NCBI GenBank assembly: GCA_007258455.2
Contig: VDFB02270651.1
Span: 698,426,217-698,490,216, forward strand
Origin: Sequoia sempervirens
Lineage: Eukaryota; Streptophyta; Pinopsida; Cupressales; Cupressaceae
Length of the DNA stretch: 64,000 nucleotides
Direction of reading: 5' to 3'
Position 1 is the first letter of the stretch, and each line of letters starts with the position of its first letter. Below are positions 11,470 through 23,676 of this stretch, piece by piece. A program made the translations under genes and the position numbers. Under the pieces are notes generated by a model. The model was given only the letters and a program-made list of their open reading frames with translations, did not search any database and had not been told where the DNA came from.

Positions 11470-11748
11470 TGGCAAGGAATTATAATTATTCCAATTAATT
11501 CAAGCCATCACTCGTAAATTGGCTAATCCATCAACCGACGAATTAGTTCCTTGAACACGTGAGTGATTCTCACCTCATCAAAAGTGTTAATGATAGAGAT
11601 AGAATCATTAATCAAATGGGCTATAGATCATGAGGGAAATTTTCTCTTCAAAAGATACTTTATAATGCTAAAGGAATCCCCTTCAATCCAAAGTTTAGAG
11701 ACCCCAGACTCTTTAGCCAATAAAATTCCATGATACACTACTACTGAC
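11470..11748 (-). pseudogene. RNase H domain remnant (RVT_3-like, LINE C-terminus)
   Basis: The minus strand encodes LLAKESGVSKLWIEGDS followed by an I-I-x-x-L stretch, then DEVRITHVFKE and, after a one-base frameshift, SSVDGLANLRV. This is the order of the plant RVT_3 RNase H family: the acidic residue in EGDS, the H-V-F-R-E-type segment, and the final D before GLAN. One TGA stop lies after KFPS. The N-terminal strand with the first catalytic Asp is missing because the insertion is truncated at 11748. In LINEs this domain degrades the RNA strand during cDNA synthesis. Confidence 0.7.
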
Positions 11749-11759
11749 ACACTTATTAT
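11749..11759. repeat. Target-site duplication, right copy
   Basis: ACACTTATTAT matches 8046-8056 exactly and adjoins the truncated 5' end of the LINE-like insertion. Confidence 0.55.
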
Positions 11760-14099
11760 GTTAATATAAAGGAATTTTTGTATAAAATTTGGTTTTGATT
11801 TATATTGAAGGCCTCTAAGTTGGGAGAGGTGAGGGAAGGGTGAACTAATTTAGTTGACTACCTTCTCTCCTTATTTATGTAGAAGATAATCAATTGAGTC
11901 AAAACCCATCTTTCTCAATATTACATTGTATTAGATACTATCATAAAGGACAAGTATTTTAACAATAAAAAAAAAGAAACATATGATTTTGTGAAAATGA
12001 AATTCTATTTTGGGCTAGTCAATTACATAAGATTGAGATGGTGATGCATAGGTTTTATCTTTATATTTTAGGTGAATATGACAAATAGAATATTAAAGGG
12101 AAAGATATTAGATGTTTTTTTAATTTTTTTTATTTACTACTTGAAATTTTATAATGCTAAATATTTTTATAAGGCATTTCCTATTATGGTTTATGATGAA
12201 TAGGGATACTTATTTACATTAATTTTTTCAAGTATCATATGAAGTATACATTTAAAAGTGATTTAGAAAGGAATACATATATTGAGAGGAATGGTATATT
12301 TCCTTACCTATTTTGAGGGGTGTGTAATAAAGTCTTTGTTCTTTCCTAAAATTATTTAGTGAAAGGCAAATGCTTGACCTATTATTAATGAATTGAAGAT
12401 AGATTTACATGAGAGATATAGTTGATATAATTGTAACTATACAATTGTTGACTATAATTTTATAATAGGTATAACCATTAACCATAAATTAAGTGGTGGT
12501 AATTAGTGTAATATAATACACTAGTATTACCCCTCTTATTATATTGTTCTTACAAATGTATCCTTGAAAACTTGAATTTCACCTTCCTAAGAGACACCCC
12601 TTAAGTTTTACATAATACAAATAGAAAAAGAAAATAAATTCACTACAAAAAAAAAAAATACACATACTTGAAAATATTTTTCTTTGAAGAAACATATCCT
12701 AGATTAGGTGGAACTCCACCAAGCTACCTCATAAATGGTGTGTCTCTAGATTTGACTTCTTGAGTTCCTAGACTAGGTCACCTCCCTAAGCTCTCGAATA
12801 AAAAATGTTATACATTATTGGAAAACAATCCATTGCTTTGTCAACTTGTATCATAAACCTCAAAAGGGTATAATTCCCTAGATCAAAACTCCCAAACTAT
12901 CTAGGCAACAATTTATATTGATTTTGAACACCATATCCCTTACCTATCATGAAAGATAAACTTTGTAATATATGGATTTTTTAATTATGCTAGCATCATC
13001 AAAGAATATAAAAGAGAACACAAAACAATATTCTTTTGATGTAAAGTTTCATCTCAAAGTGAGAAGATAGCTTGAGATGGTAGAGGTCCTCCATCCTTTG
13101 ATGCCACCAGACTCTAATAAAATAATAAATATGATTGATTTATTCTCTTTATCAACTCATTGGCTACACTTATGGTGTATATTTACTATGAACTTTCTAC
13201 GTTAATGATCTCACCTTAAATGGAAAGTACCAAGAAACATGTAATTGATAGCTAATTTATATAAAGAAAGTATTCAATTATACTCATTTTTTAAGGTAAT
13301 GCAATGTGCTTGTTAATGGATTCATTTCAATTGAATTTCTATAGAAGGATAAGAAAGGAATTAGTTAAACCTATAATGTGATAGTGCATTTTGAATATTT
13401 TTTTCTATTGATGAGTGGCTCACTTTATGCTTTCACATTCTATTTCAAATCACATAAGGAACATAATATGGGGACATCTTTTTTGCATTTTTAAAAAATT
13501 AATTACCTACAACTTTTTTCTTATGAAATCAGGATACATATATGATTGTCTTACAAATATATGCTATAGAGTTAAAGGAACCACTTGAATATAGTCCACC
13601 ACCATTGGCCTACAAACCTTTAAACTTGACGTGAGCGACAATCTCACATGTAAGAGATTCTTCTCCATGAATATAAACATAATTTTACATAGTAGCACAT
13701 TATTAAAGATAATTTCACTCAATTTAAAATATTACACATTTGGAATACACGACTACCAAGGAATTTGTAATTAATACATAAGAAAAAATCTCCTTTTCCT
13801 TTATCCTTTGATATATGTCCATATCCTATTCTAAAACCACTATTCTAGCACAACTAGACAACATACCATTAAAAGTTGTGTAATTTAGCTTTGATTTTAT
13901 GGTAATATCTCTCTCTCTCTCTCACTCTCACTCATTAAAATTGAAAAATTGTACCCTGATATTTTTTAATTGTTTCATAATTTCTAAAACTCTATCTTAC
14001 ATCTATAAATTTGAAGAAAGTTTCTTGGAGACTTGTTCATGCACTTGCAATAAATAAATTCACTAGTTTTTCTTCTTCAAAGTAGTTAATCTCTTTTTA
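11760..14099. other. AT-rich intergenic DNA
   Basis: I see no coding region or recognisable element. Small features are a poly-A run near 12643 and a short CT microsatellite near 13909. A fairly ordinary stretch at 12570-13110 could be decayed LTR or host sequence, but it has no diagnostic ends. Confidence 0.55.
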
Positions 14100-15297
14100 A
14101 AAATTGGAATTCATTTATAAATTATATTAATCATCATCAAGAACTGGTTACAATATGAATGTGGCCAGAGTGGTCACATACAAAGTATATCAACCAACTA
14201 GGCACCAAAATGATAAAATACATCAAAGTATATAGATCACATGATCACATGATCCACAACTTAAACATTTAAAACATACATAGATAGATAAACATGATTA
14301 ATTTTCAATTTATTTTTCCTTATCCACATTCCTACTCAGCTTATATGAGTTAATTCTAGCTATTCATGTCAAAGTTCTGACGTGTAGCTTCCAAGTGTTT
14401 CACAGCCTCATACTAGTGTTGTTTTGAATACTAGTTCTAAGAATCTATGAAATTTTTCTTGAATTTGTTTTCCACCCCTCTTAGGTCCTAAGGCCAACAT
14501 TTTGTGTCTTTAATGTCTCCTTTGAATAAGGGAGCGACCCCCTCATCCAACACCTTCATGAATTTATCTGTTGGCAGCTTCAAGGTCACTGTCACCTATT
14601 CCACAATCAACAATAGCTCGTGAGTCTACTTGACTCAATAAGGAGCCTCAACCTACCTTGGTACAAGTGCTCATTCTTTATTTTCCATAGAAACCAAACA
14701 ACTTCAATGGAAAAAAGTGACAAAAAAAAATAGCTTTACTTTTCAGACCATTGACATACCCACACAAAATTTCAAACCAAGTGATGTTCAACCTACTATC
14801 CCAGCCCCACAACTTTCCCATAAACATAGACCAAATAACCTAGGCATATGAACAATAAAAGAAAATATGTTCAATAATCTCAAAATCATTGTGCACACAC
14901 TACATACAACATTAGAGGGACCAAGCACCAACTTTTTTAACCAAAGCAACCATCTAAAACAACATTTTTTTGGCTTTATGTATCTAGACCAACACATTTT
15001 GACATACTAATTCCACTCGGGTTTACTGTGATTAAGTTTCTAGTTTTTGTTTACATGGTTTGGGATTTCATATGGGCCAGTTTGCATTCTATACAAATTA
15101 ATGGGTTTGACAGTCTAGAGTGGGGAGCCATCTTTCCATGTCCAACTTTCTAGTCTTTGATCATTGTTTACTTTGCTACCTTGCTTCAATGCTTTTACCA
15201 AAATAGAGTATGTTCTTTTTTGAGTCCCAAGGAGGTTAAATTCACACTTTAATTGTTCCCACTATTTTATTCCATCACTGCTCATAATGTCACTAAA
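14100..15297 (-). pseudogene. LINE piece 4: end of ORF2 with zf-RVT region and 3' UTR
   Basis: The minus strand continues the LINE ORF beyond the TIR insertion with SDIMSSDGIKWWEQLK, and further on a Cys-containing segment followed by FEIIEHIFFYCSYA. That segment is the typical I-E-H-x-F-x-x-C part of the zf-RVT (reverse transcriptase zinc-binding) domain at the end of plant L1 ORF2. A stop at 14356-14358 probably ends the ORF. About 250 bases of untranslated 3' sequence follow. No RNase H follows zf-RVT here, unlike the remnant at 11470-11748. Confidence 0.65.
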
Positions 15298-15642
15298 GGG
15301 TAAAATCACAGAGCTATGTCACACTTTCGACCAACTTATCAGCACAACTGAATTTAAGTATTTCTAACTAAAATTCAATTTTGGTCAAACATATGATCTA
15401 GTAAGATTCATTCTAGCTAAGTTAGATACTTCCACAACTTTTTCAACTAAAATTGTTAGTTAAAAATATATGGAGCACCACTTTGATTCCAATTTACCAA
15501 AAAAATAAAATTATTTGAAAAACATGAAGTTTCAATAACTCCTACTAATGTAAATACCATTTAAAAAAATATATAAAAATACCCTTTTGTAGATCCATAA
15601 GTGTAGTTTCCAAAAATATATTTATTTTAATAGTTTAATTAT

Positions 15643-15684
<42 letters not shown>

Positions 15685-16263
15685 TTATTCTTACTAAAAA
15701 AAGGTTATCAACACAAAATATTAGGTTGATTACCATGCCAAGGAAAAATACTAAAACTTATTAAAAAAATGAAAAATATGATGCACTAGATAAAATAATC
15801 TATTTCAAGATGGTATAATTTTTTTTCCATTTTAGATAGATATTTAATATGAAAGTTGATGTCTAATGGAAACAACTATTTTTGATTCACACACATTTTA
15901 ATATTTATTTAAAAATATATATTTATCAATATTAGAAGAAACTATATCCATGCACTAAAGTTTCAAGATATAAATACACACAAAAAAATTGAAAGAAAAA
16001 AAAAATTATAAAAAGTTTGACATCTCATGCAACTTCATTTTTCAACATTTTATTAGTAACTAAATTATAGTGTTAATTTATTAAAGATGGTTTAAAATAT
16101 TTTTTACTTTTTTAAAAAAATACTAAAAAATATATATTTTACTAGTTTACATTATTTCAAAATTCAAAACATATATGCCACTTTTTAGTGATTCAAGTTT
16201 AAAAGTTGGATAAGTGTTGGTTGTTTCCTTTATAAAGTGTGACACAACTTTGTGTTTTTTCCC
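15298..16263. mobile_element. TIR DNA element, family A, copy 2
   Basis: Closely similar to 8936-9893 over its whole length. The terminal inverted repeats are GGGTAAAATCACAGAG...TGTCACACTTT on the left, and the complement of GGGAAAAAACACAAAG...TGTCACACTTT on the right. The flanks read CTAAA before and TAAAA after, consistent with a TAA/TTA target duplication. It carries an expanded (TA)n run at about 15642-15685 that copy 1 lacks at that place. It has no coding capacity. It interrupts LINE ORF2 between the RT thumb and zf-RVT regions. Confidence 0.7.
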
Positions 16264-18110
16264 TAAAACATCTAACACCCAATCTTTCCCACTTGAGGAC
16301 AAAACAACCTCTAACCCAGGCCAACAACCTACCATGATTGTAAAGGTTCCACCGTACTATATGTCTCCTCTTTATCCCATTTCCATTCGACTACAAAAAT
16401 TACCTAATGAGTTTTTGCACCATGTTGATTTGATAGCTAGAAAAGAACCAAGTGGATGCATAGTACATAAAGTATGAGGCCATAATTTTTTGACAAACCT
16501 ACAGTCTCCCATCAAGAGAGATGTAGTTATTATTCCAAAATTTTATTTTTTTCTCAATTTTTGTGAACATCCAATTCCACATTTCCTTTAATGAGGGATT
16601 CACCAAAAAGTGAGATCCCCAAATATCTCACTATCTTATCTGGTCCATGCCACTGCCAAGTAATTTCTTGGAGTACCAGCTAGGTGGTGTTTGATTCCAA
16701 CTAAGACGCATAGATTTGGATTCTAATATTTTTCAGCCCAAAGCTTGGAAAAAGAAATCAAGTCTCTTAATTAGGTTATTAAATTTATCTTCTTCTAACT
16801 TAGGGAACAAAGTAGCGTCATCTGCAAATTGTATATTTAGCAGTGAAGATTTATCTGAGAGGTTTATTCCTTTTAGAGGAAGACCCAACTTATCTATTCT
16901 TAAGATATAGAATAGAGCTTCTATAGCTATCACAAACAGTGAAGGGGCCAATGGGAACCTTTGCACTATAGATTTTCTTAGGGGGGAGACCTCTAACAGT
17001 GTACCATTGACTTCTACCTTCACATTAGCATCCCTAAATAAAAATCTCACCATATCACAAAACTCATTAGGGAATCCAAAAGCTTCCATCTATTAGCAAT
17101 CACAAAAGACCACTTAACTCTATCACAGGCATTCTTGAAGTCCAAGAGTAGGATGCTAACATTGTGCTTGCTTCTTCTAGCCCAGTTCTTGATGCTTCCC
17201 AACTAGGTATCAAGTTTTCTAGTATATACCTTTTCTTATTTAACTTGGTATGAGTGTTGTTTATAATGTTGGGAAGGACAAGAGTCTTTCTTCTTGCAAG
17301 CACTTTGGCTAATATTTTGTAGGAGACATTTAATAAACTGATAGGTCTCCAATTTTTTATATTGATTTTTTCCCCCTCCTTGGGTAGAAGCTTGATGATG
17401 CTCCTATTAACTTCAAGTCCCAAGGTACCTTTTCTTATTGCCTCCTTATACACATCAGAAAGTTCTTCCACAACCCAGTCAAGATTCTTTTTATATAACT
17501 CAATTGGTAGCCCATCCTCACCAAGAGATTTCCCATTTTTAAATGAAGCGATAGCTTGTTTAATTTTCTCTTTACTAATTATTTCCACCAACTTGCTAGC
17601 TATTACATTAGTGATCTTTATTGGAATAAGGGTTATGTAGAATTCTTGAGCATTTTTACACTAAGGATTGTCATCCTCAACAGTGAATTTTTTTTTGTAA
17701 AACTGAGAAAACACCATCTATATTTCCTTATCATCCTGAACCCACTACTCATTATTTTTTATTGGGCCTATTATTTCAACATGTTTGGTTCTCAGCATAT
17801 TGAAAATATATTTAGTAACCTCATCTCCATCCTTTACCATGTTCAACTATGCTCTAGTCCTTGCTCCCTAAGCTTTCTTTATTTGATATTTCCTAAGACT
17901 ATCTCTTATTTCCTTAACCTTGCTTATTAGTTCCTCATTATCCTTATCTTCTTGGATTTTTTCTTCCACCTCCATTAAGTCATCATGTAATGAACATTCA
18001 ACCTTCATACTATCAATTGAAAATTTCTTGCCCACAGTTCTGAGGAGTCCCTTCATGGCTGAGCTTAGTCCAAGCAATAACAACATAATTATTTGGAAGA
18101 AGATTCTTAT
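16264..18110 (-). pseudogene. LINE piece 3: reverse transcriptase domain
   Basis: The minus strand encodes, from about 17591 down, KSLGEDGLPIELYK, then KNWRPISLLNVSYKILAKVL (RT motif with N-W-R-P-I-S-L). Below 17089 come FGFPNEFCDMV and QFADDATLF, the catalytic F-A-D-D box at 16817-16828. Further on, VRYLGISLFG and a LSL-type segment mark the thumb. Upstream (18110-17870) is the helical linker between endonuclease and RT. There are several stops and frameshifts. The family is a plant L1-like non-LTR retrotransposon. The piece is bounded by the copia insertion on one side and TIR element A2 on the other. Confidence 0.85.
18106..18110. repeat. Target-site duplication of copia element 1 (left)
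   Basis: CTTAT directly precedes the TG of the 5' LTR and is repeated at 25043-25047 directly after the CA of the 3' LTR. Five bases is the usual duplication for Ty1/copia elements. Confidence 0.9.
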
Positions 18111-19493
18111 TGTTGGAAATATATGCCTCAATCCCACAGGCTAAAACCTCTAAGAAAGCCAATTCGGTGTGACATGTTTTGTGTCTGGGTGACTAGCAGT
18201 TGAAACCTTGTTGAAATGATTCAGGTCATTGTGACTTTGCTTCAATCTTATTGAAGGAGCCTATCGTTGTGACATTTTGTTCGGTGTGACTTTTCTATCT
18301 CTCACCGCCCGTGGAGATCTCTTATCAATTGTTGGTGTTTATCGAATATCAGGGAGACTTGGCCAAAAGGTTTATGTTTCGGTATGAAGTCTTACCGATA
18401 TGAATGTCTCACCGATAGTTATCTTTTGGAGTCATCAGGGTAACGAAAGGGGTTGCTATGAACTCTTGGTGACACAAGTGAGTCTCACCAATGTTGTGGG
18501 ATGTGTTTGATATGACTCTTGGTGACAAGCAGAGGCATCGGGGTAACACTAAGGGTTCGCTAAGAACTCTTAGCGATGGAGAGAAGTCTTGCCGACTGAT
18601 GATCACTTCGGAATAACATAAAGAGCTCGGTGTGATGTCTTGGAGAAAGACGATAGTCTCTCTGATGGAAATTCTATTATCTATGTGACTTTGGAGCTTT
18701 AGTATGATGTCTCACCAAAAGCAATAAGTCTTGTTGAATGTTGAATGTTTCGGTATAACATAAGACTCGGTATGAGGTCTTGGTGACATGGCGAGGTCTT
18801 AGCAATAGCTCTCTGGACTTGGTGTAACATCTTGCCAATGGTATGGACTCTTGGTGATATCGAATGTTGAATTCGTGGCTTTGGGGAGACATAGTTAGAG
18901 ACACAGTTAGTGTCTCACCGACATTCCAACACAGGTTGAACGCCTTTGACCGAGTGAAGACTACCCTACATGGCTTGTATTCGACCAATTAGAGAATTTG
19001 AATGGGAACCGCTAGCAGTTGGACTATTGCGGCCGTTACTGAGAGGAAGTTCAACAGACAGGGGTGACATGGATATATGTTGAAGTTGCAAATGTTGTTC
19101 GGTTTGATGTTCAATTGAATGGATGGATGAACAGTTCGGTTTATGGTTAGTGTGAACTTGATTTTGAGAAGACTGTAACTTGAATATTTTGTACAAGGTT
19201 GATCATGGTGAATGATGTTGTAAACTAACATCAGAAAGATAAGTTTGATCTCAGTATGTAATCTCCATTACTGTAATACAAAGTGACTTATCTTGGTGTG
19301 GTGGGTTTTTCTCCCGTAAGGGTTTTCCCACGTATATTTGGTGTTCATATGTGTATGTCTAATTCTCTATTTCTATTATCTCTTTCATGAGCATCTTAAT
19401 TGGACTGTAATTGTAAAAATTTAAAAGTATCTCTACATTCTTCCCTGAGGTTTTGACCTTAGGAGAGTTTTTTCCCCCTTAGCTTTCCTTACA
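18111..19493 (+). repeat. 5' LTR of copia element 1
   Basis: Starts TGTTGGAAATATATGCC and ends GCTTTCCTTACA. The body contains a degenerate internal periodicity built on a phrase like TCGGTATGA-GTCTTACCGAT, repeated roughly every 40-60 bases between about 18370 and 18900. It matches the 3' LTR at 23677-25042 along its whole length, with scattered substitutions and small indels. Confidence 0.93.
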
Positions 19494-19495
19494 AG

Positions 19496-19507
19496 TGGTA
19501 TTAGAGC
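19496..19507 (+). promoter_or_regulatory. Primer-binding site of copia element 1
   Basis: TGGTATTAGAGC begins two bases after the 5' LTR. It differs by one C-to-T change from TGGTATCAGAGC, the complement of the initiator-Met tRNA 3' end that primes most plant Ty1/copia elements. Confidence 0.85.
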
Positions 19508-19608
19508 CTGGCCAGTTGTGTTATCCTTGTTGGTACGTTGGGTTTTTTGTGTCAATTCTATTCAGTGGGAGTCTTGTAGAAATTTGGTAATTCGAACTAG
19601 AGATTGAG

Positions 19609-22600
19609 ATGGCTAGCACGTCATGAAAGATTGAAATAGAGAAATTTAATGGTAGCAATTTTGAGTTGTGGAAACTTAAGATGGAAGATCTCTTGGTTGA
19701 TCGTGATCTTTGGATTGTTGTGTCTAGAACGAAGCCTACAGGCATGAAGCAAGAAGATTGGGACCTTGAAGATAGAAATTCTAAGGGGTTGATAAGGCTC
19801 TACTTGGTAGACTTCGTTCTTCTCAATGTGCATGAAGAGAAGACTGCATCTTCCTTGTGGAAGAGACTGGAATCTATTTATCAAGGGAAGTCCTTGGTGA
19901 ATAAACTATTCCTGAGGAAGAAGTTGTACACTTTGAGAATGCAGGAAGGAGGGTCTGTAGTTGATCATTTGAACGCATTCAACATGCTAATTGCATAGTT
20001 AACATCTATTGGTGTTAAGATTGATGAAGAGGATCATTGTATGCTGATATTGTGTTCTTTGATAGATTCATGGGATCACGTGGTGGTGGCTATTGGGAGT
20101 ACAACATCCATTTTCAAGATGGAAGATGTTGTTGCTTCTTTGTTATCAGAAGAGATGAGAAGGAAATCTTTTGAGATGGTGAAGGAGGCTCTTGCTATTA
20201 GAGGAAGATCGAAAGAGAAAGGAAAGAAGAAGGACAAGAAGTCCAAATCGAAATCAAAGGGGAGATCAAAGTCTCCTGGAAAGAAGTCCAAGGTGAAGTG
20301 TTGGAACTGTGGGTAACCTGGTCATGTCTGAAAGGATTGTAAAGAGGAGAAGAAGAAGAAGAAGAAGAAGAAGTATTCTTCTGACAATGATTCTTCTTAG
20401 AGTGATGCAGATGCCTTCATTATAGCCTTGGCTACACAAGCATCAGATGATGTTTGTCTGATTGATTCTGGAGCATTTTTCCACATGACATCTCATAGAG
20501 ACTGGTTCATGGAGTATGAAAAATATGATGGTGGAAAGGTGTATTTGGCAAGCGATTCAACTTTGGAAATTTTTGGTCATGGAAGACTTAGAATTCAATT
20601 CCCTGATGGAAGAGTGAAGGGAATTAATGATGTAATGCATATACCAAGTCTGGATCAAAACTTACTTTTTGTTAGTAAGCTGAATGATATTGGAGTGCAA
20701 GTCACGTTCTCTGGAAATGGCTGCAAGATGACTAGAGGCTCAATGGTGCTAGCAAGGGGTGCTCGTATTGGTACCTTGTACAAGCTGGATGCACATGTTG
20801 TTCAATGCAACAACGTCTCTATAAATTCACAAAAAGCTACTCATGGAGGAAAAGAGGGAAATGTTCCTAATTGTGTAAAATCTATGAAAGTTAAACTTCT
20901 AGTAGAAAAGACTATGCTCTGGCATCATAGGCTAGGCCACATTGGAGAGAAAGGTTTAAAAACCTTGAAGAATAAAAACCTGGTTGAGGGGCTTGAAGAT
21001 TGTAACCTTGAATTTGAATTTTGTGAACATTGTATATATGGAAAACAACACCATGTTTCTTTTTATTCCAGTCCTCATAAATCTTCTGGTTTGCTAGATT
21101 ATATTCATTTTGATGTATTTGGTCCAGTGAATGTTCCTTCTTTGTCTAAGTCAAGGTACTATGTATCGTTTATTGATGAATATTCAAGAAGAGCATTTGT
21201 CTATTTTTTGAAAAGTAAATCAAAAGGGTTCAGTTGATTTAAGGAATTTAAGAACCTTGTAGAAAATTAGATTGGAAGAAAAATAAAATGTTTAAGGACT
21301 AATAATGGTGGTGAATTTTGTTCTGATGATTTTGAGAGGTATTGTAAAGACCATGGGGCTAAAAGACATAAGACTACACCTGATACTCCACAACAAAATG
21401 GAGTTGCAAAATGGTTCAATAGGACAGTGATGGAGAGAGCATGAAGTATGCTGAGTAGTGTTGGTTTGGAGGAGACGTTCTAGGCTGAGGCAGTTGCTAC
21501 AGCATGTTACTTGATAAATTGTTCTCCAAATTCTTCTCTTGTTGAGAAAACACCTTTGGAAGCGTGGTCTGGTAAGAAGCCCTCTTTAAGACATATTCGT
21601 GTTTTTGGCTGTGAGGCATATGCTCATGTGTCATATGAGAAAAGATCTAAGTTGGAGAACAAGGCTGTTAAATATATTTTTTTGGCTATAGTGCTGGAAT
21701 AAAAGAATACAAGCTTTGGAATCTTGATACAGAGAAGGTTGTATACAACAAAAGTGTAATCTTTCATGAGCTAAAGCCTTCTACCTTGGATCTACAGTTA
21801 GAGACAAAGTCAGAAAATAATAAGGATGTAGTTGAAATTCCTTCAACACCAGATAAAGAGGAATTGAATATTCAAAATGTACCTGAAACTAAGGAGAGCT
21901 CAAGTAGTTTTGAAAGTTATGAAGAAGAAGATGAACCTCAACATCAGCAAGTGAGGAGGTCAACTCATGAAATAAAGCAACCTAATAGGTATGGGTTCTC
22001 TTTGATAGATTCTACTTGTGCCTATGCTTTAATTTCTAGCACTGATGAGCCTAGGACTATGAAAGAGGCATTTATAATGTCCGATTCAGACTCTTGATTA
22101 GAAGCCATGAATGAAGAAATGGCATCATTAGAAAAGAATGACACTTGGAGTTTGGTGCCCTTGACTAAAGGTAGAAAATTTGTTGGCTGCAAATGGATAT
22201 TTAAAAAGAAGATAGGTCTGGATGGCAGTGTGGAAATGTACAAGGGAAGGTTGGTTGCGAAAGGTTATTCCCAGGTAGAGGGAATTGATTATGGGGAAAT
22301 TTTTTCTTTTGTAGCTAAGCTGGCGTCCATTAGATTTCTTTTGTCACTTGCAATAGCGTATGACTTAGAGTTCAAATAGATGGATGTGAAGACAACATTT
22401 CTTCATGGTGATCTTGAAGAAGAAATCTATATGTCCCAGCCTGAGCACTATGTGGAGAAAGTTAAAGAGAAACTAGTTTGCAAGTTAAAAATTCTATGTA
22501 TGGGTTAAAGCAGTCACCTAGAATGTGGTATCAAAAGTTTGATACTTTTGTATTGTCTTTGGGATTTGTAAGATCAAAATATGATCATTGTGTCTATGAC

Positions 22601-23608
22601 AAAGTTGAAAGTGATCAAGTTCTTATTATTTCTCTCTATGTTGATGATATACTCTTCATAGGCAATAGTAAGTTGATGATTTCTGATCATAAGTCTTAGT
22701 TATTTGCTAAGTTCAAAATGAAAGATCTTGGTGCAGTAAGGTATATTCTAGGGATGGAGACAACCAAGGATAGGAATAGTAGAAAAATTTGGCTCAGTCA
22801 GAGTAAGTATATCAAGACTGTTCTAGAGATATTTTGCATGAATGATTGCAAGCAGCTAGTTGTTCCAGTTTTGCATGGAACGAAGTAATCTATTGAAGAC
22901 TATCCAAAATCTCCCACTGAGATGGAGGACATGACCAGTGTACCCTATTCCAGTGCATTTGGTAGTCTTATGTATGCAATGGTCTATACAAGGCTATACA
23001 TTGCCCAAGTAGTGGGAGTACTTAGTCAGTTTCTGGCTGATTTTGGAAGGACACATTGGGATGCGGTGAAAAGAGTATCTAGATATTTGAAGGGCACTTC
23101 AAAATATGATTTGTGTTACCATGAGAACTTGGTTGAATCACAGAGGACTCTCAACATTCAAGGCTATGTGGATTCTGATTGGGTAGGGGACATTGACAAC
23201 AGAAGATCCACCAGTGGATATACTTTCATCTTGAATGGTGGTGCAGTGAGTTGGATGAGTAAGCGACAGGCTATGGTTGCTTTGTCCACTATGGAGGTTG
23301 AATACATGGCAGCTACACATGCTTGTAAAGAAGTAGTTTGGTTAAAAAATTTGTGTTCTAACATTGGTTTTGATACAGGGAAAATAACTATTTTCTGTGA
23401 CAGTCAAAGTGCAATTTGTCTGGCAAAGAATCCTACTTTCCATGCCAGGACAAAGCATATAGATGTACAGTATCACTTTGTACGAGATATGGTGGAGGAT
23501 GGAAAGGTTTCATTAGAAAAATTGGATACTCTGGAGAATGTTGTAGATGCATTGAAAAAGCCAGTGAGCACAGACAAGTTTAGGTGGTGTGCCATCAATG
23601 GGCCTTAG
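19609..23608 (+). pseudogene. Copia element 1 gag-pol polyprotein (broken)
   Basis: The ATG at 19609 gives M-A-S-T-S followed at once by a TGA, then the usual copia gag start (FNGSNFELWKLKMEDLL). A CCHC knuckle lies near 20296-20340 with two of its codons now stops (C-W-N-C-G-stop-P-G-H-V). The protease motif LIDSGAFFHM is near 20458, and the GAG-pre-integrase H-H-C-C segment (WHHRLGHIG...FCEHCIYGKQ) is near 20920-21050. The integrase core follows. The RT starts near 22107 (KWIFKKKIG) with its YVDD box at 22637-22648. RNase H (GYVDSDWVGD) lies from about 23160 to the stop at 23606. Frameshifts lie near 21700 and 22475. Most stops are TAG or TGA, as expected from C-to-T decay. Confidence 0.93.
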
Positions 23609-23665
23609 TGCCCATGATTTTTAGTAGCTTCGTTGTGCTCTTGAGGTGCTTGTGTGATCTTCGTC

Positions 23666-23675
23666 AAGTGGGAGA
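23666..23675 (+). promoter_or_regulatory. Polypurine tract of copia element 1
   Basis: AAGTGGGAGA lies immediately before the TTGTTGG start of the 3' LTR. This is the place and composition expected for plus-strand cDNA priming. The same AAGTGGGAGATT phrase is typical of plant copia elements. Confidence 0.75.
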
Positions 23676-23676
23676 T

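Larger units (their letters stand above)
8057..11748 (-). mobile_element. 5'-truncated LINE-like insertion with an extra ORF
   Basis: Read on the minus strand, the insertion starts inside an RNase H domain (11748 down to about 11470). A spacer of about 0.3 kb follows, then a long broken ORF (about 11175 to 8259) and a 200-base T-rich 3' untranslated region ending in CCTAATAAAAAAG. The 11-bp repeat ACACTTATTAT flanks both ends (8046-8056, 11749-11759). Truncation at the 5' side, an A-rich 3' tail and a target duplication together indicate target-primed integration. A 958-bp TIR element later split the ORF. A coding region downstream of the RNase H would be unusual for a plant LINE. The alternative is that two unrelated remnants lie side by side. 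Confidence 0.5.

Noticed and set aside
8936..16263. The two approximately 960-bp similar segments as LTRs of one element
   Set aside because: They have inverted, GGG-type ends instead of TG...CA. They sit in unrelated coding contexts and there is no gag-pol between them.
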